Notes under the pieces: generated by a model
Told to the model about the DNA's origin: nothing
The model's input: only the letters and a program-made list of their open reading frames with translations
The model's database searches: none
Position numbers and translations under genes: made by a program
Part shown: in pieces, positions 23,977 to 35,464 of the stretch
How positions within the stretch are numbered: the stretch's first letter is position 1
Layout of the letters: each line of letters begins with the position of its first letter
Assembly: GCA_036429605.1 (NCBI GenBank)
Contig: JAVFKD010000010.1
Location: 1-64,000, forward strand
Origin: Cladobotryum mycophilum
Taxonomy: Eukaryota; Ascomycota; Sordariomycetes; Hypocreales; Hypocreaceae
Direction of reading: 5' to 3'
DNA length: 64,000 bases

Positions 23977-25961
23977 CTACTCGTCAGAACTCGAGTCCCT
24001 ATCAGGATAGTAGGCTAGTTTATCAACTAGTATAGGCCTATTATACTCGCAATCCTTATTCATAATGGGTATGTCCCCGCTCCCAAGCTCCCATTGATAC
24101 TCTTCATTATCGGATTGTGGTAAAGCCATGCGAAGCAGGTGGAATTTATCATCTGCCTGCCGTGCAATCTGACCTGAAAAGTGTTGGCGACGTTGGATAT
24201 AGGTAGCTAGCGGCTCGATGACCAAACTAGCGACAATAGCCAAGCAACAGACACCTAATATAATAGCCAAACCAAGTACACTGAAGTTCTGTACAACACC
24301 GGCAGGGCGGGCCAATTGGTCCCTACACCCTTTACTGTGAGCATCTTCCAGTATATAATAGCCGCTCGGGTCTATATCAGGTTCTAAAGTCTTAAAACTG
24401 TAAGACACGGTAGACTGCTGAATAATAGCTAGAGTAGTCTGAAACCACCCAAGCACCTCGGATTGCCACTGGTTGTTAGGAAGACCATCTATACTACCCA
24501 AAGATAGAAATTCTTCAGCGTAGAGCCCTCGAATTCCAAGCTGCTGTAATTGAAGTGCAGGAGAGCTTTGTTCCATAGAGCGAATAATACGCTCTGCAGT
24601 AGTTTTTTGGGCAGGGTTTAATGAAAGGCCATTTTGCCCATTTACTGATCCTATTGATTGGTTTCGCAATTCCATTATCTTTGTTGCAGGTGTGCATAGT
24701 CCCAACGCCGGGTTGCAAATCATCCACTGCGTAACACAGCCCATTGTACCAATAGTGCGATCGGCTTGATAAACGTCACCACCTATATGTATATTCGGCG
24801 TTGTAGCAGAGAACCAGGGATCATAGGTTGCTGAGCCATAGGCTATCTGGAACTGGCTAAGAAAAAAGACACTTATATCTGCATCAGTACGAGAAAAGTC
24901 GGGGAGAGGGGACCAGTTGCGAAACCCATCCTGAATTTGAGACCATAACGTTCTATCCATTGTATCAGTCTCTGCAGTTTGCACACACATTAATTAACGG
25001 TATCGACTTACTGCAAAGAAAAGTTAGGGTATTGGTGTTCCTTTTCACCTGGTATACCTGTACTGTTTCGGTCTGAGTGTGCTTTTACCGTAGTATTTGT
25101 GTTTTTGTCATCACCAAGATCCCTGTAATTTTGCCCCATTCCAATGAAAAAGTACTCTTCGTCTCCGGAACCTTCGTACCAGGAGAGATCGTCGACCTGT
25201 AATGCAGAGCATGTTATATTAACTTAAAAAGAGACATGATCTTTCGGCGAGGCGTTAATGCCAAGCATTTGTGATGTGATTATATCAGACTTAATGCTAA
25301 ATGCCTGATTTGGACCGAGACTACAGCGTGTAGCATTTGGAAATGGACATGTAGCGTTAACTGAAGTCGAGTATGGTAATGTTACCTGAACGAAAGGAGA
25401 CTGTAGGCTATATATGCCAGAAGAGTTTCCATATATCTCAGAGGCATACATTCTTGCTTGATAGGCTTCGTTCCAGCTTATCAATTCAGTAGCATGCCCA
25501 GGGTCTGCTGCTCTATTCCCACAAAAATAGGGTAAGAGACGAGCTACTGATCCGTTTGAGTTCACTACTCTGGACACGAAGACAGAGGCAACCATAAAGC
25601 TCGCAAAGACGCATAGCGATGGTAAAAGTAAGCTCAAGGTGCGGGATAATAGCCGGGGTGGATGTCGTTGTACCCAGGCAATATGCAGCTTAAAAAGACT
25701 AATCACTGTAGCCAAAGCGCTTCCTGTATTTCGCAGCAGAACTCTATGCTGAAGATCGATAATATGGGTAGGTTCTTTCGAAGCTCTTGTAGCATAAAGG
25801 AAAAAGGCAACGAGACTCCAGACTCTAGTTGAGGTAATCGTTACGATAACAGTGAGAGCTGAAAGCAAGTAGTTGGCGTTGCTGCTTGTTAAGGTTAAGG
25901 TCGCGCCTAGAGTTAGGGACCTAGAATAATCTATCCAGAATCCAGTCGCGTAGGCAGGCAT
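23977..25961 (-). pseudogene. Fungal multi-pass membrane protein with in-frame TAA codons
   Basis: Translation from the ATG at 25961 (residues MPAYATGFW) runs 245 residues with hydrophobic segments near residues 20-55 and 105-130. It then meets TAA at 25226-25224, continues in the same frame (VNITCSAL..WYEG..GDEEYFF), passes a 47-nt GT-AG intron with CTAAC branch (25057-25011), meets a second TAA at 24996-24994, and stays open to 23977. The last part has one transmembrane helix followed by an acidic tail (LLRMAL...EYQWELGSGDIP), as in Pezizomycotina-specific membrane proteins of unknown function. Both nonsense codons fit CAA-to-TAA, the RIP signature, and no intron of acceptable size removes the first (the only GT-AG candidate is 27 nt). 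A longer upstream ORF reading enters the neighbouring TIR and is spurious. Confidence 0.65.
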
Positions 25962-26066
25962 TGTAGATTTATAATGTTTTGTTAAATGTAGGTTTTGCGG
26001 TATAGGTAGTAGTAAATGTGTGGTGTTTGATGCTTGGATTCTGTATGCTTTTAAGTGTCGGGGGTA

Positions 26067-26109
26067 ACGTAATCCACAAGCGAGCGGACCACACAAGCGA
26101 GCGGACCAC
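26067..26109 (+). repeat. Left TIR of the Fot1-like element
   Basis: 43 bp beginning ACGTAATCCACAAGCGAGCG; inverted copy at 27894-27936 with one mismatch. Confidence 0.9.
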
Positions 26110-27893
26110 TCATTCAGATCAGAATAAAGCCACCTTCTTATAGCCCTTTTCTTTTATACCTATATTAAAAAAATATTAAGTAACTATTATACTAATAACA
26201 GAATAAGAAATATTCTTTTTACTTTATTATATTTCTTTATAAGTTCGCACATTATGGCCTGTCTTGCTGCACTTACTATAACGCGTAGCCTTTGTACGAG
26301 ACCCTTCTTGCTGTTTTTCTTATTCTATCTATGTATTTATATCCCTTTGATCTAATTGACCTATCCTTTCTTTAATAGTAAGAGCGCCTTTAAGTTATAT
26401 ACGTGCTTTCTTTGCTTTGCGGCGTTTGCTTATGGCCTTATTTGCTGCATAAAGGTCTTAGACCTCTATACGTAAAAGCGCTACTTAATGTATTATTACT
26501 ATTACTTTTTTTATAAATTGGTTAATTGTATTTAATATTATAGTTAAAGAGCTATTTTAGTAAGCGGTGATATAATTCTTTATATACTCTAATTATGAAT
26601 TAGCCTTATATGTGTTTTTTAGTGTTTTTGAGACCTAAGGCCGTATAGGCCTAATCAGTGTTTCTAGAGGTATTGATGTTTATAATTCTATATAAAGCTT
26701 TAAAAGAACACTTTATGGATTAAATAGTAATAGACTAGATCCTAAAAAGCCTCTTTTAATATTCTTCTTATTAATTATAGTAAAGAATACCATGCGAAAG
26801 GCATAAAGGAAGTTAAGCTTATTAATATATATAATATATATATGTATTAGCTTTTCAATTTGCTGACTATATGCTTACTTTAATAGCCCAAAATAACCAA
26901 TATCTAATAGTTAAAGTAAATATAAGAAATAAAAAGGCATATAGACTATAATAATCTTATGCTCTTTATAATAGAGCTTAAATACTATTAAATGGTGGCT
27001 TTTATAACTATTAAAGATAAGCATTTAATAGATCCCTTTTATATAAGAAACTATATAATAATTAAAATACTTAATCTAATCTAAGTTAATCTTATTAATA
27101 GTCTAGCTATTTTTTATTATTATAATATACTAATTTACTAAAAGATTATACTTTTAATACTAATTCTTAAAATAGTATTATACAGTAAGAATAATAAGTA
27201 ATAGTATTGCTTAACCTATTGCATTAATGCCTTAGATTATAGTTACCTACTCCCGGTTATTAGGCTAAGATAATTTAACCTTTATAAAGCCTTCTAAAAT
27301 CATAACGACCATACCTAAAAAGATAATACCTATTATAAAACTAGTCTTATTAAAGTTATAGAAATTATTATTAAAGACCCTATATTTAGCCTTTATATTC
27401 CATACAAAAGCAAACCAATTACTAATAAGCTTTAGATCTTTACATTTAGCTCTTTAATAATTGTATTTATAAGCCTAGCGTATATAGAGTTTTAGCTAGT
27501 ATTTAATAAAGTTTAATACCTAATTTTTACTAACTAATAGCACATCGTGTATATACAGTAGATAATTAGTTATTTCTTTAACATTAAGTAATCTAGGTAA
27601 AAATAATTATATAAATAGATTAATTATATACTCAATTATAACCTCTTTTTCTAATTTTATAAGATTTATTAAATTGATAATTATATTATATTACGAAAAT
27701 ATACTAGTATAACGCTAAAGAATTGTTATATAACTAATATTATAAATCTTAGCTATAGCTCTAAGACTTAAATTCAGGTCTTGTTTAAGAGCTTAAAAGG
27801 TAAGCAATACCTTACTTTCATTTAAAGGTTCTGCTATAAGAGATTATAGAGGAATTTAATATATAGATGCAAAGGTAGATATTATTATAGAGG

Positions 27894-27936
27894 GTGGTCC
27901 GCTTGCTTGTGTGGTCCGCTCGCTTGTGGATTACGT
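27894..27936 (-). repeat. Right TIR of the Fot1-like element
   Basis: Inverted copy of 26067-26109, followed by the TA duplication. Confidence 0.9.
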
Positions 27937-27938
27937 TA

Positions 27939-29446
27939 GCGTTTTATTTAAGAAAATTTCTTAGGTAAATTATTCTCCTCTTTACACGTTGTTACACTGC
28001 TTCTGTAGCCTCAATCTAGGCCCTGTATTTAAGGCATAGCCTACTGCTTACAGGGAGGGTGTTTTTCTGTAAACGGCAAGATTGGCGCTAGCTTGACCGC
28101 CTCGCAGCCTCACAGGTGTTACAACCCAACGCCTACGGTCGTATAATAAACTGGGCTCGAGGGAACCCCAGGTCAGTTACACTACTTATAATAAAGTAAT
28201 TACTGGGTCTATTACTACTGTACGAAGGGTTGTGTATAATTTATTAAAGTATACAGAAACTAGTCCGTGCATACTGTAAGGTCTATTACAATAGCTACCT
28301 TAATATTACTATCTCTTTTATTAATGGATTTATTAATAATAACGTTATATAAGGGCTTAATATTATATTAATAAACTATAAAATAGCTAATAGTTTTTCT
28401 TAAGAGTTATTATTATTATTATATATAATTAACTAAAAATTAAAAAAATTTAAAAGTTAAATAAATAATAATAAAAGTTTTAATAAACTAAAGTCTTATA
28501 TTTTTATAAATTAAAGATTATTTAAATTTTTAAGTATATTTAAATTAATTTTACTTAGGCTTTTAGATTTATTTAAGCTAATTTTATTTAAGTTAGCTAT
28601 AATTAGTTTATAATAAGGAAAACCCAATGTATGTACTGTATACGCACACACATAATATTACCCTATTGCTTTTTATTTAATAGTATTTACTAAACAATTA
28701 TTTACGTTTAATAAGTTTAAGTCTTAAATATACAATAACCTATTATATATTTATTTAATTAAAAAGGTCTTTTCTTATAATTCTTAAGCTTTTATTATAA
28801 TTACTTAAATATTATAGTAATTATAACTTTATTAAATACTAATTTATAAAAGAATACTATATTAATACTTTAATAAAACCTTATTATAATTTATAATTAT
28901 AAATATTTTACCTATAAAAGTCTTTTTATTATAATTAGTAAATTAATAAGTATTAAAACCTAAACTATAATAACATAAGCTAAGATTTAATAACTAAAGC
29001 TTTTTTAATTCTTATATATAAAAAAAACTATTTTTATATAATAATTATAAAAAAAGAATGTTTATTTTAAAGATATTTAACTAAAAACTTATTATAACAT
29101 TAATAATTTTATAAATAATAATAATAAGAAAACTAAAATTAAGAAAATAAAGATTTAAAGTATAAAAAAAATTAAAATACTTTTAAAAAATAAAATTATA
29201 TTTAAAGATTATAATATTTATTAAACTTTATTAAAAAAAGTATATATATTAAAAAAAATACTAAACTATTATACTAAATTTAATATACACTTATAATAAT
29301 ATATATAATTATGTTATAAAAAGTTTTTATAATATTAATTCTTTTAATATTATTTAATTTTAAAACTTTTATATTTTTTTTAGTTAAAACAATTAAAATT
29401 TAAAATAATTAAAATTAAAGTTAGAATACTTTTTATATAATAATAT
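27939..29446. other. Unassigned spacer: GC-normal patch then AT-rich block
   Basis: 27950-28300 has ordinary composition (for example GGGCTCGAGGGAACCCCAGG) but no ORF or family recognised; TGTTACAACCC at about 28112 looks like an LTR start without a partner. 28300-29446 is RIP-like A/T sequence with a short fragment near 28550-28620 resembling the TTAAGCTAATTT part of the gypsy LTRs. Confidence 0.45.
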
Positions 29447-29518
29447 TATAACGTTCCGGGCGTTTCCCAACAGAGATAACCTAGATCGTGTTATTTAATA
29501 TTAGCAGTGGATTAAGGC
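29447..29518 (-). repeat. Left gypsy LTR, outer part (interrupted by the LINE)
   Basis: Starts TATAACGTTCCGGGCGTTTC; ends with the 14-bp sequence CAGTGGATTAAGGC that is duplicated at 35465-35478. Confidence 0.88.
29505..29518. repeat. LINE target-site duplication, left copy
   Basis: CAGTGGATTAAGGC, identical to 35465-35478. It frames the LINE and proves insertion into the LTR. Confidence 0.9.
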
Positions 29519-29635
29519 CACCTCCCTTTGACATATCAATTTCTTGGCACCAGCTGTTAAGGGAACATATGCAAATTTCATACAAATCCTTAACAACTAG
29601 GGGTAAAACACCAAATACTAAGCTGCGTCGGCAGC

Positions 29636-31372
29636 ATGGCGTCCACGCCTGCAGCGCCGACTATCCAAGCGAGCCAATTCCCATTCGAACTGGGAGAGAT
29701 TACGCCGACTGACTTGCAACAACGCGCGCGAGAAGCACTGCCTCATAACCAATACCCTCACCTACCCAGCACACCTCAGCCACTGCCGCAACAAAGAACC
29801 ACCAATCCACCGCCCTCCAGTTCACCTTTCCACTTAACTGCCAACCCTACCAATGAAAGGATTCCTACCCAAGACGCAACAGCACCAGCCGTACCCGCTG
29901 TACACGACTATACCCAGCAAGTACTGGACGAACGAGCAGCTATGTATGCCGAAGAACATAAGGTCCTAAACGCGTTCAGTACCGCGTTCGACGCGATAGC
30001 AAAGCAATTCACCACCGATCACGCAAGAAAGATTGCAACAGCTCTTACAAATGCCTTTAAATCAGCCTGCATATCAGCCCTTAACCCAAAAGAACCTCCC
30101 AAAGGAAACACAACCACATACGCGTCGGTACTACATAACACACAGGGCCCTGGTCCAACAGCACCACAGAAACCACAGGCTCATACAAAGCATCCCCCAG
30201 GGACCAAAGAAACAGTCCACCCCGATCTTAGGATCCTAGTCAGACTAGAAAAACAATCTCCTGCATGGCAGAAGGAGCCTGCCGCGATCCGAGACGTAAT
30301 TTCCAAAGCACTCAGCATGCCTATCTCAAGAATCCCAAAGGCAACACAAACAGCAACCGGATGGGCAATCCATACAGCCGACCAGGGTGTTCAGAGAGAA
30401 GTATTAGAACGCAAAGAAGAGTGGATTAGGCTGCTAGGTGCCCTACACGCAGAAACAAGACAAATATGGTATAACTACATAGTAGAAGAATGCCCTCGCA
30501 CTATCCCAACCTGGGATGGGAGGCCAGTAGACTTTAATGAGTGCTTTCGCGAAGAAGTGATCACGCAAACAGGCACCGCGCCTGTGAGCTTCCGCCCTAC
30601 GCGTAAGAACGAACCTCATGCGCCCACTCAGAAAATGATAGTCTCTTTCCCCACACCCATCACCAAGCGCTGGCGTTTATTCGGGAGCAGCCGAATGGCC
30701 CGTTACCTTGAGAAATCCAAGCTCCCGGAACAGTGTGTGTGGTGCTGGGATTACCATTCCTGGCGCCACTGTAGCCGAAAGCAACGCTGCAACCGCTGTG
30801 GTAAAACAGATCACGACTTCGAGACCTGCCAACGGCCTGAGCAGTGCCCTAACTGCTTAGAACCTGCCCCTCCAAACCACAAGGACTGCTCTATGAAACC
30901 TTATAAGGCAAGGGGCGCTATTCAAAGACCTACACAGCATCAAAGAAAGACAGCGCGCACTACAGGAGCGCAACGATACCGACAGCGCAATCCGGAGCAC
31001 ACAACTGCCCCAAACGAAGACAGGACACAGTTCACAGAGGCTCGATTCTCGCCACACCTAGCCAATGAGAAGGAGAGACCAGCAGGGGAAGAACGGGACA
31101 ACGACCCGATAACAATTGATGCTGAGCCCTTATCCCCACAGCCCCCCGAAGGTCCCGAAGAAGAAGAACCTACCAACCCAATAACTCCTCCAGGACCTGG
31201 CTCTGCAACAAGCCTGTCAACGGAAGCGCCGGCAGCCTCGCTAGTCGTCTCCCGTACTCGCTCACAGACTGCTACCATGCTAAGGAACAGGATCAACAGA
31301 CCAACAACACAGCTGGAGCCTTTCCAGAAACCAAGAAAAAGGTCCCGCCACAACTCAATCACCAATCTATGA
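29636..31372 (+). CDS. LINE ORF1, gag-like RNA-binding protein with CCHC knuckles
   Basis: 578 residues from ATG 29636, intact. It binds element RNA to form the transposition RNP. N-terminal half is Pro/Gln/Thr-rich and probably disordered, a middle domain (about 185-360) precedes three Cys/His clusters at about residues 366-420: CVWCWDYHSWRHC, then CNRCGKTDHDFETC (CX2CX4HX4C), then CPNCLEPAPPNHKDC. The C-terminal 150 residues are acidic and Pro-rich. The stop overlaps the ORF2 start by 4 nt (ATGA). No frame breaks or RIP-type stops. Confidence 0.9.
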   Translation: MASTPAAPTIQASQFPFELGEITPTDLQQRAREALPHNQYPHLPSTPQPLPQQRTTNPPPSSSPFHLTANPTNERIPTQDATAPAVPAVHDYTQQVLDERAAMYAEEHKVLNAFSTAFDAIAKQFTTDHARKIATALTNAFKSACISALNPKEPPKGNTTTYASVLHNTQGPGPTAPQKPQAHTKHPPGTKETVHPDLRILVRLEKQSPAWQKEPAAIRDVISKALSMPISRIPKATQTATGWAIHTADQGVQREVLERKEEWIRLLGALHAETRQIWYNYIVEECPRTIPTWDGRPVDFNECFREEVITQTGTAPVSFRPTRKNEPHAPTQKMIVSFPTPITKRWRLFGSSRMARYLEKSKLPEQCVWCWDYHSWRHCSRKQRCNRCGKTDHDFETCQRPEQCPNCLEPAPPNHKDCSMKPYKARGAIQRPTQHQRKTARTTGAQRYRQRNPEHTTAPNEDRTQFTEARFSPHLANEKERPAGEERDNDPITIDAEPLSPQPPEGPEEEEPTNPITPPGPGSATSLSTEAPAASLVVSRTRSQTATMLRNRINRPTTQLEPFQKPRKRSRHNSITNL

Positions 31373-34300
31373 CACGCCCTAATAGCTCTAATAAAGACCT
31401 TGCCCGAACAAAAACCCTGCGAATCTTCCAGGCCAACGTGGGCAAGATCGGACCTGCCCATGACACCGCCCTCGCCCTGGCTGACACCGAAGAATTTGAT
31501 ATCATCCTGATGCAAGAACCCTGGGTAAGCCTAAAAGGCGACAGCATGACAAAAACCCACCCAGGGTACCGCACATACTCACCTGTGAACAGCTGGGAGG
31601 GAACCAGAGACCGACCAAGGGTTATGACCTACATTCGGCGCAATCTTGAGCTTGACGCTGACCAGACCCGCCCTGTAGCCACAAGGGATATACTCTGGAT
31701 CAAGACCAGCGATATTACTATAGTAAATATTTATAGGGACCCAGATGTCCCTGAAACACTCGAAGCCATCCTCACATGGCCGATCCCTGACCGATGCCTG
31801 ATAGCAGGGGACTTTAATGCCCGTCACTGCAGCTGGGAGCCAGGAGCCAACGCCGAGCACCAAGGCGGCCGTATAGCAGACTGGGCGGAAGAAACTGAGC
31901 TCGCGCAGCTAGTCCCGGCGGCACCCACGAACCCGCGGAACACCACCATTGACCTTGCCTTTACCAACATCCCCCTCGCGGAAGCAGCCGTCGAGGAGCA
32001 CTTACTGACCAGCGCTGACCACTACCCCATCACCATCACCATACCGGAGATACGACTCCAGTCAAGGCCACGGAAGAGAGCCCGACTGCGCACCTCCAAG
32101 GAGACCCAGAGATTTCTCTCCCTGATCCAGGAAGGGGCGCGGGACCTGCCCACACAGACAACCAACACGGATGACCTAGACTCTCTAGCGACAGCAATCA
32201 TAGAGCTCATTCAAATCTCGCTAGAAACAGCAGGAACCCCACCAAGGCAAACGCAACGAGCCGCACCGTGGTGGACGGAGGAATGCGCGGAAGCTGCCCT
32301 TAAATATCGGCAGACCCGTCGCCGCTTCCCTCTAGGCTTCTGCCGAGCTATCCAAGAAGCCAGGAAAGCCCTACAAAAAACTGTGCGAAGAACTAAGCGC
32401 CAGTTTTGGCGGACTATTATTGACGAAGTCAAAGACGGCGCAGGGATCTATAAGCTAGCCCGCTGGGCCCAACGAACGTCACCCTTTCAAACCCCTCCTC
32501 TACAGGTGGGGGGATAGTCTACGAGACCCAACGGGATAAGGCCCTGGCTCTGCGAAAGGCCACGCTGGAACGCAGAGCTGCCGGGGACGACATCTCTCAG
32601 CCCTGGGCCCCCCTAACCCCCACAACTCCTCTCCCCTTTTCCCTTACAGTGACCCCGGAGCAGACTAGGTACGCAGCCCTGCACACGGGGAATACAGCTC
32701 CCGGGGCCGACGGTGTCACAGTACAGCTACTGCAGCTTTCTTGGGACCACCTCGGTACTCACATCCACCGTCTTTATGCCGGCTGCCTTGCTGTGGGATA
32801 TCATCCGCAGATCTTCAAGAGTGCGGAGGTGGTCATGATCCCTAAGCCAGGGAAACGTGATCTCACAAAACCCAGAGCCTGGCGCCCCATCTCACTACTG
32901 TCGTGCCTTAGCAAAGGGCTTGAACGTCTGATCGCAAAACGGATGGCCTGGACATCAGTGCAACACGAGGTCCTCGACCCAAAGCAGGCAGGCGCACTAC
33001 CAAAGAGGTCAGCCGTTGACCTGGCCGCGGCACTCATACACGATATCGATCAGGCTCTTATGGAAGGAAAGGTGGCAACGCTAGTTACCATGGACGTCCA
33101 GGGTGCCTTTGATGCGGTGCTGTGCAACAGGCTCCTGCTCCGCCTAAGGGAACAGGGCTGGCCAACTACGCTAGTGCGATGGGTGGAATCATTTATGACC
33201 GGACGTCAAGCTAGTGTACGACTGCAAGACACAACTATAGAAAACTCCCCCTACAATGTGGACTACCACAAGGCTCGCCTATCTCCCCTATTCTATTCTT
33301 GCTGTATACGCAGCCGATATACCTGCTCGGCAATAGGTCGGGCAGGTTCGGATACGCAGATGACACAGCGATACTACGGATAGGGAATACTATAGAGGAA
33401 ACAGTATCGCTGGCTAATGCAGATGTGGCTGAGCTGTCCCAATGGGGCACTGAGAACGCTGTCTCTTTCGACCCAGATAAAACGGAGGTAATGCACTTCG
33501 CGCGTCATAAGAAACAGATCCAAGAGGCCCCGCCCGTGCTACAGGGCACGATAGAGAAACAGCCGGAGCCGGCCATGCGCTGGCTCGGGATCTGGTTTGA
33601 CTCTTCTCTCTGCTTTCGAGCCCATGTAGACAAATGGGCGACCAAGGCTCTAACACTAGCACATCACCTACGCAGTCTCACCAACACACAACGAGGCCCT
33701 CTCCCGAAAGCAGTAAGAAGGGCGGTGCTTGGCTGCATCGAGCCTATCTTGCTGTATGGCATTGAGGCGTGGTACCCCGGCCTTACAAGGCCATCAGTCT
33801 ACAGGCAGTCCAAAGGAGTGATTGTTAACTCTAGGATACTACATCTCCACAAAAGACTATCCCGACCGTTACTAAAAGGTATACGTGCAATACTTCCTAC
33901 CTGGGACTCAACTCCCTTACCCGTTCTATACCGAGAGAGCGGGATTCTACCAATCGACCAGCTTATTGAAGCACGACGCCTCCGCTTTGCAACGCGGCTC
34001 TTGCGGCTAGACCACCGGCACCCGCTAGCACAACGCTTGCAAAAGACCAATCCCTCGAGAGAATCCTGGCTAAGCTGCATTAAACCGCAGTGGGTGCTGC
34101 AAGGCTATGCTTCTAAACCTCGCAAATCACCTAGCAGGCTAGAAAGAACCGCCGCTCTTATCGATGCAAAATGCCCCAGACCACGACTACTACTAAAAGA
34201 CACAAAAGCAATTACAGACCCTTTTCCCAGCAAAGAGAAAGCTACAGAGCTACTTAATCAGTGGGCAAGCGAGGCACGAGACTACCTGATCGTATACTCT

Positions 34301-35119
34301 GATGGCTCCCAGCTTCAGGATAGCGCTACGGGCTGGGGCTTTGTTATCCTCCGGGATGGCCAGCTGCTGCAAAGCGGGCACGGGAGGCTTGGCCTAGCAG
34401 AGGTCTACGACGGAGAGATTCGAGGAGCATTAGAAGGGCTACGAGCCGCCGCGCAGATCCAAAACGGAGAAAAGATAACAGTCTGCATAGACAGCACAGC
34501 TGCACTTACGAGCCTTATGGGCACCCCATCAGACTCCTCGCAAGCCGAGGCCTTAGCCTTCCAGGAGCTCGCTACAGAACTAAGAGCGTCACTCCGTTGG
34601 TGTCCTGGTCATATGGGAATCCCGGGCAACGAGATGGCAGACGAGCAAGCTAAATTAGGCGCCAGTCTGCCTAACAACAATAATACCATAACACTGGCGG
34701 CAGCTCGCAGGATAGCACGCCGAAAACCCTTGACGGCCTTCCAACAATGGTGGAAAAAGGAGGCCCCAGCCTCCTACCAACGACTGCAACTGCAGGTGAC
34801 CCTCCGGGAACCCCCAGAGCTATCGCTAACCCGTAACAACCTACATCGGCTGATAGCGGCCCGATCAGGCCACGGCGACTTCGCTGACTATTACACACAC
34901 AAGTACCCAGGCAGCACTGCTACACGGACCTGCTCATGCGGCAGGAACAAGACCTTAGACCACATATTCTACTGCAGGAAGGTCAATCCGAAGCATCGGA
35001 TAAAACTTGGACTAATGCCATCAGTGACAATTGCCCAGTACCTAGGGCCTGACTTTGAACGATTCATAAAGCTAGTAAACGAGACAGGCTTCTTCCAAAA
35101 GATCTGCCCTCGAAACTAG
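31369..35119 (+). CDS. LINE ORF2: AP endonuclease, reverse transcriptase, RNase H; two single-base frame breaks
   Basis: Nicks target DNA and reverse-transcribes element RNA at the break. Endonuclease at about residues 8-225: QEPW, AGDFNARH, TIDLAF and SADHYPI. RT domain about 440-720: GADGVT, RPISLLSCLSKGLERLI, TMDVQGAFDA and the catalytic FGYADDTAIL (about 33350-33375). RNase H about 970-1110: YSDGSQLQ, a GEIRGALEGL Glu, a CIDSTAAL Asp and CPGHMGIPGNEMADEQA. A Cys-rich CSCGRNKTLDHIFYC ends the protein. As written the frame breaks at a G6 run (32508-32513, stop at 32515) and at a C5 run (33247-33251); one extra base at each gives a continuous protein of about 1250 residues, and the second repair recreates the expected RT LPQGSP block. 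Otherwise it looks young and possibly active. Confidence 0.9.
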
Positions 35120-35464
35120 TCATCCCAGATCACGATTAACCTTTCTATCTTTTATACTTTTATACTTTTATATCTTTTAAGCTTCCACAAAGCTCTAGCT
35201 CTGCCTTTTAAGAGGCTATGGTCTGATAGTACCATCAACTAATAGACTAAGCGGACTTACACCCGCAGGTTAGGCGCTCGCTGACGAGCCCTAATCGTAC
35301 AAAACCCCAGGGCTAAACAAGCCGAAGATTTGCTATATGGAGGCGATAGCGGTTGTATATAATCATCTACTTAGCTTCTAGCATAGCACGTCCTTTGCCC
35401 CAGCAGGGGTTGGGCAGTATTGCCTTATACGGACGTTAAATAGTAAAACAAACAAACAAACAAA
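35120..35464 (+). other. LINE 3' UTR and simple-repeat tail
   Basis: Contains TTTTATAC repeats at 35150-35175 and ends in (ACAA)n rather than poly(A), immediately followed by the target duplication. Confidence 0.75.

Larger units (their letters stand above)
26067..27936 (-). mobile_element. Fot1/pogo-like DNA transposon, 1.87 kb, degraded transposase
   Basis: 43-bp terminal inverted repeats at 26067-26109 and 27894-27936, flanked by TA on both sides (26065-26066, 27937-27938), as for Tc1/mariner-type insertion. The TIR is bipartite: AAGCGAGCGGACCAC occurs twice in tandem inside each end. Length matches Fot1-like elements (about 1.8-1.9 kb). Minus-strand translation near 26460-26230 gives the family's C-terminus: a basic KRRKAKKARI block, then a zinc-knuckle-like CSKCSKTGHNVRTY. 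The rest of the transposase is broken by stops. TIRs are almost free of mutations while the interior is AT-shifted. It lies 105 bp upstream of the membrane-protein start codon. Confidence 0.85.
29519..35464 (+). mobile_element. Full-length I/Tad-type non-LTR retrotransposon (LINE), not RIP-mutated
   Basis: 5.95 kb with a 117-bp 5' leader, ORF1 (29636-31372), ORF2 (31369-35119), a 3' UTR of about 325 bp and a tail of AAAC/CAAA repeats at about 35444-35464. Flanked by a 14-bp duplication. Composition and codon use are normal, in sharp contrast to the RIP-mutated element around it. The two ORFs overlap as ATGA at 31369-31372, an arrangement used for coupled reinitiation in some LINEs. RNase H domain and triple-knuckle ORF1 place it in the I/Tad1-like group. 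Confidence 0.92.

Noticed and set aside
25190..25226. An intron removing the first TAA of the membrane-protein gene
   Set aside because: The only GT-AG interval containing this area is 27 nt, below fungal minimum, and does not include the TAA; the frame downstream is already continuous.
28112..28200. LTR beginning at TGTTACAACCC
   Set aside because: No matching end, partner LTR or target duplication found.
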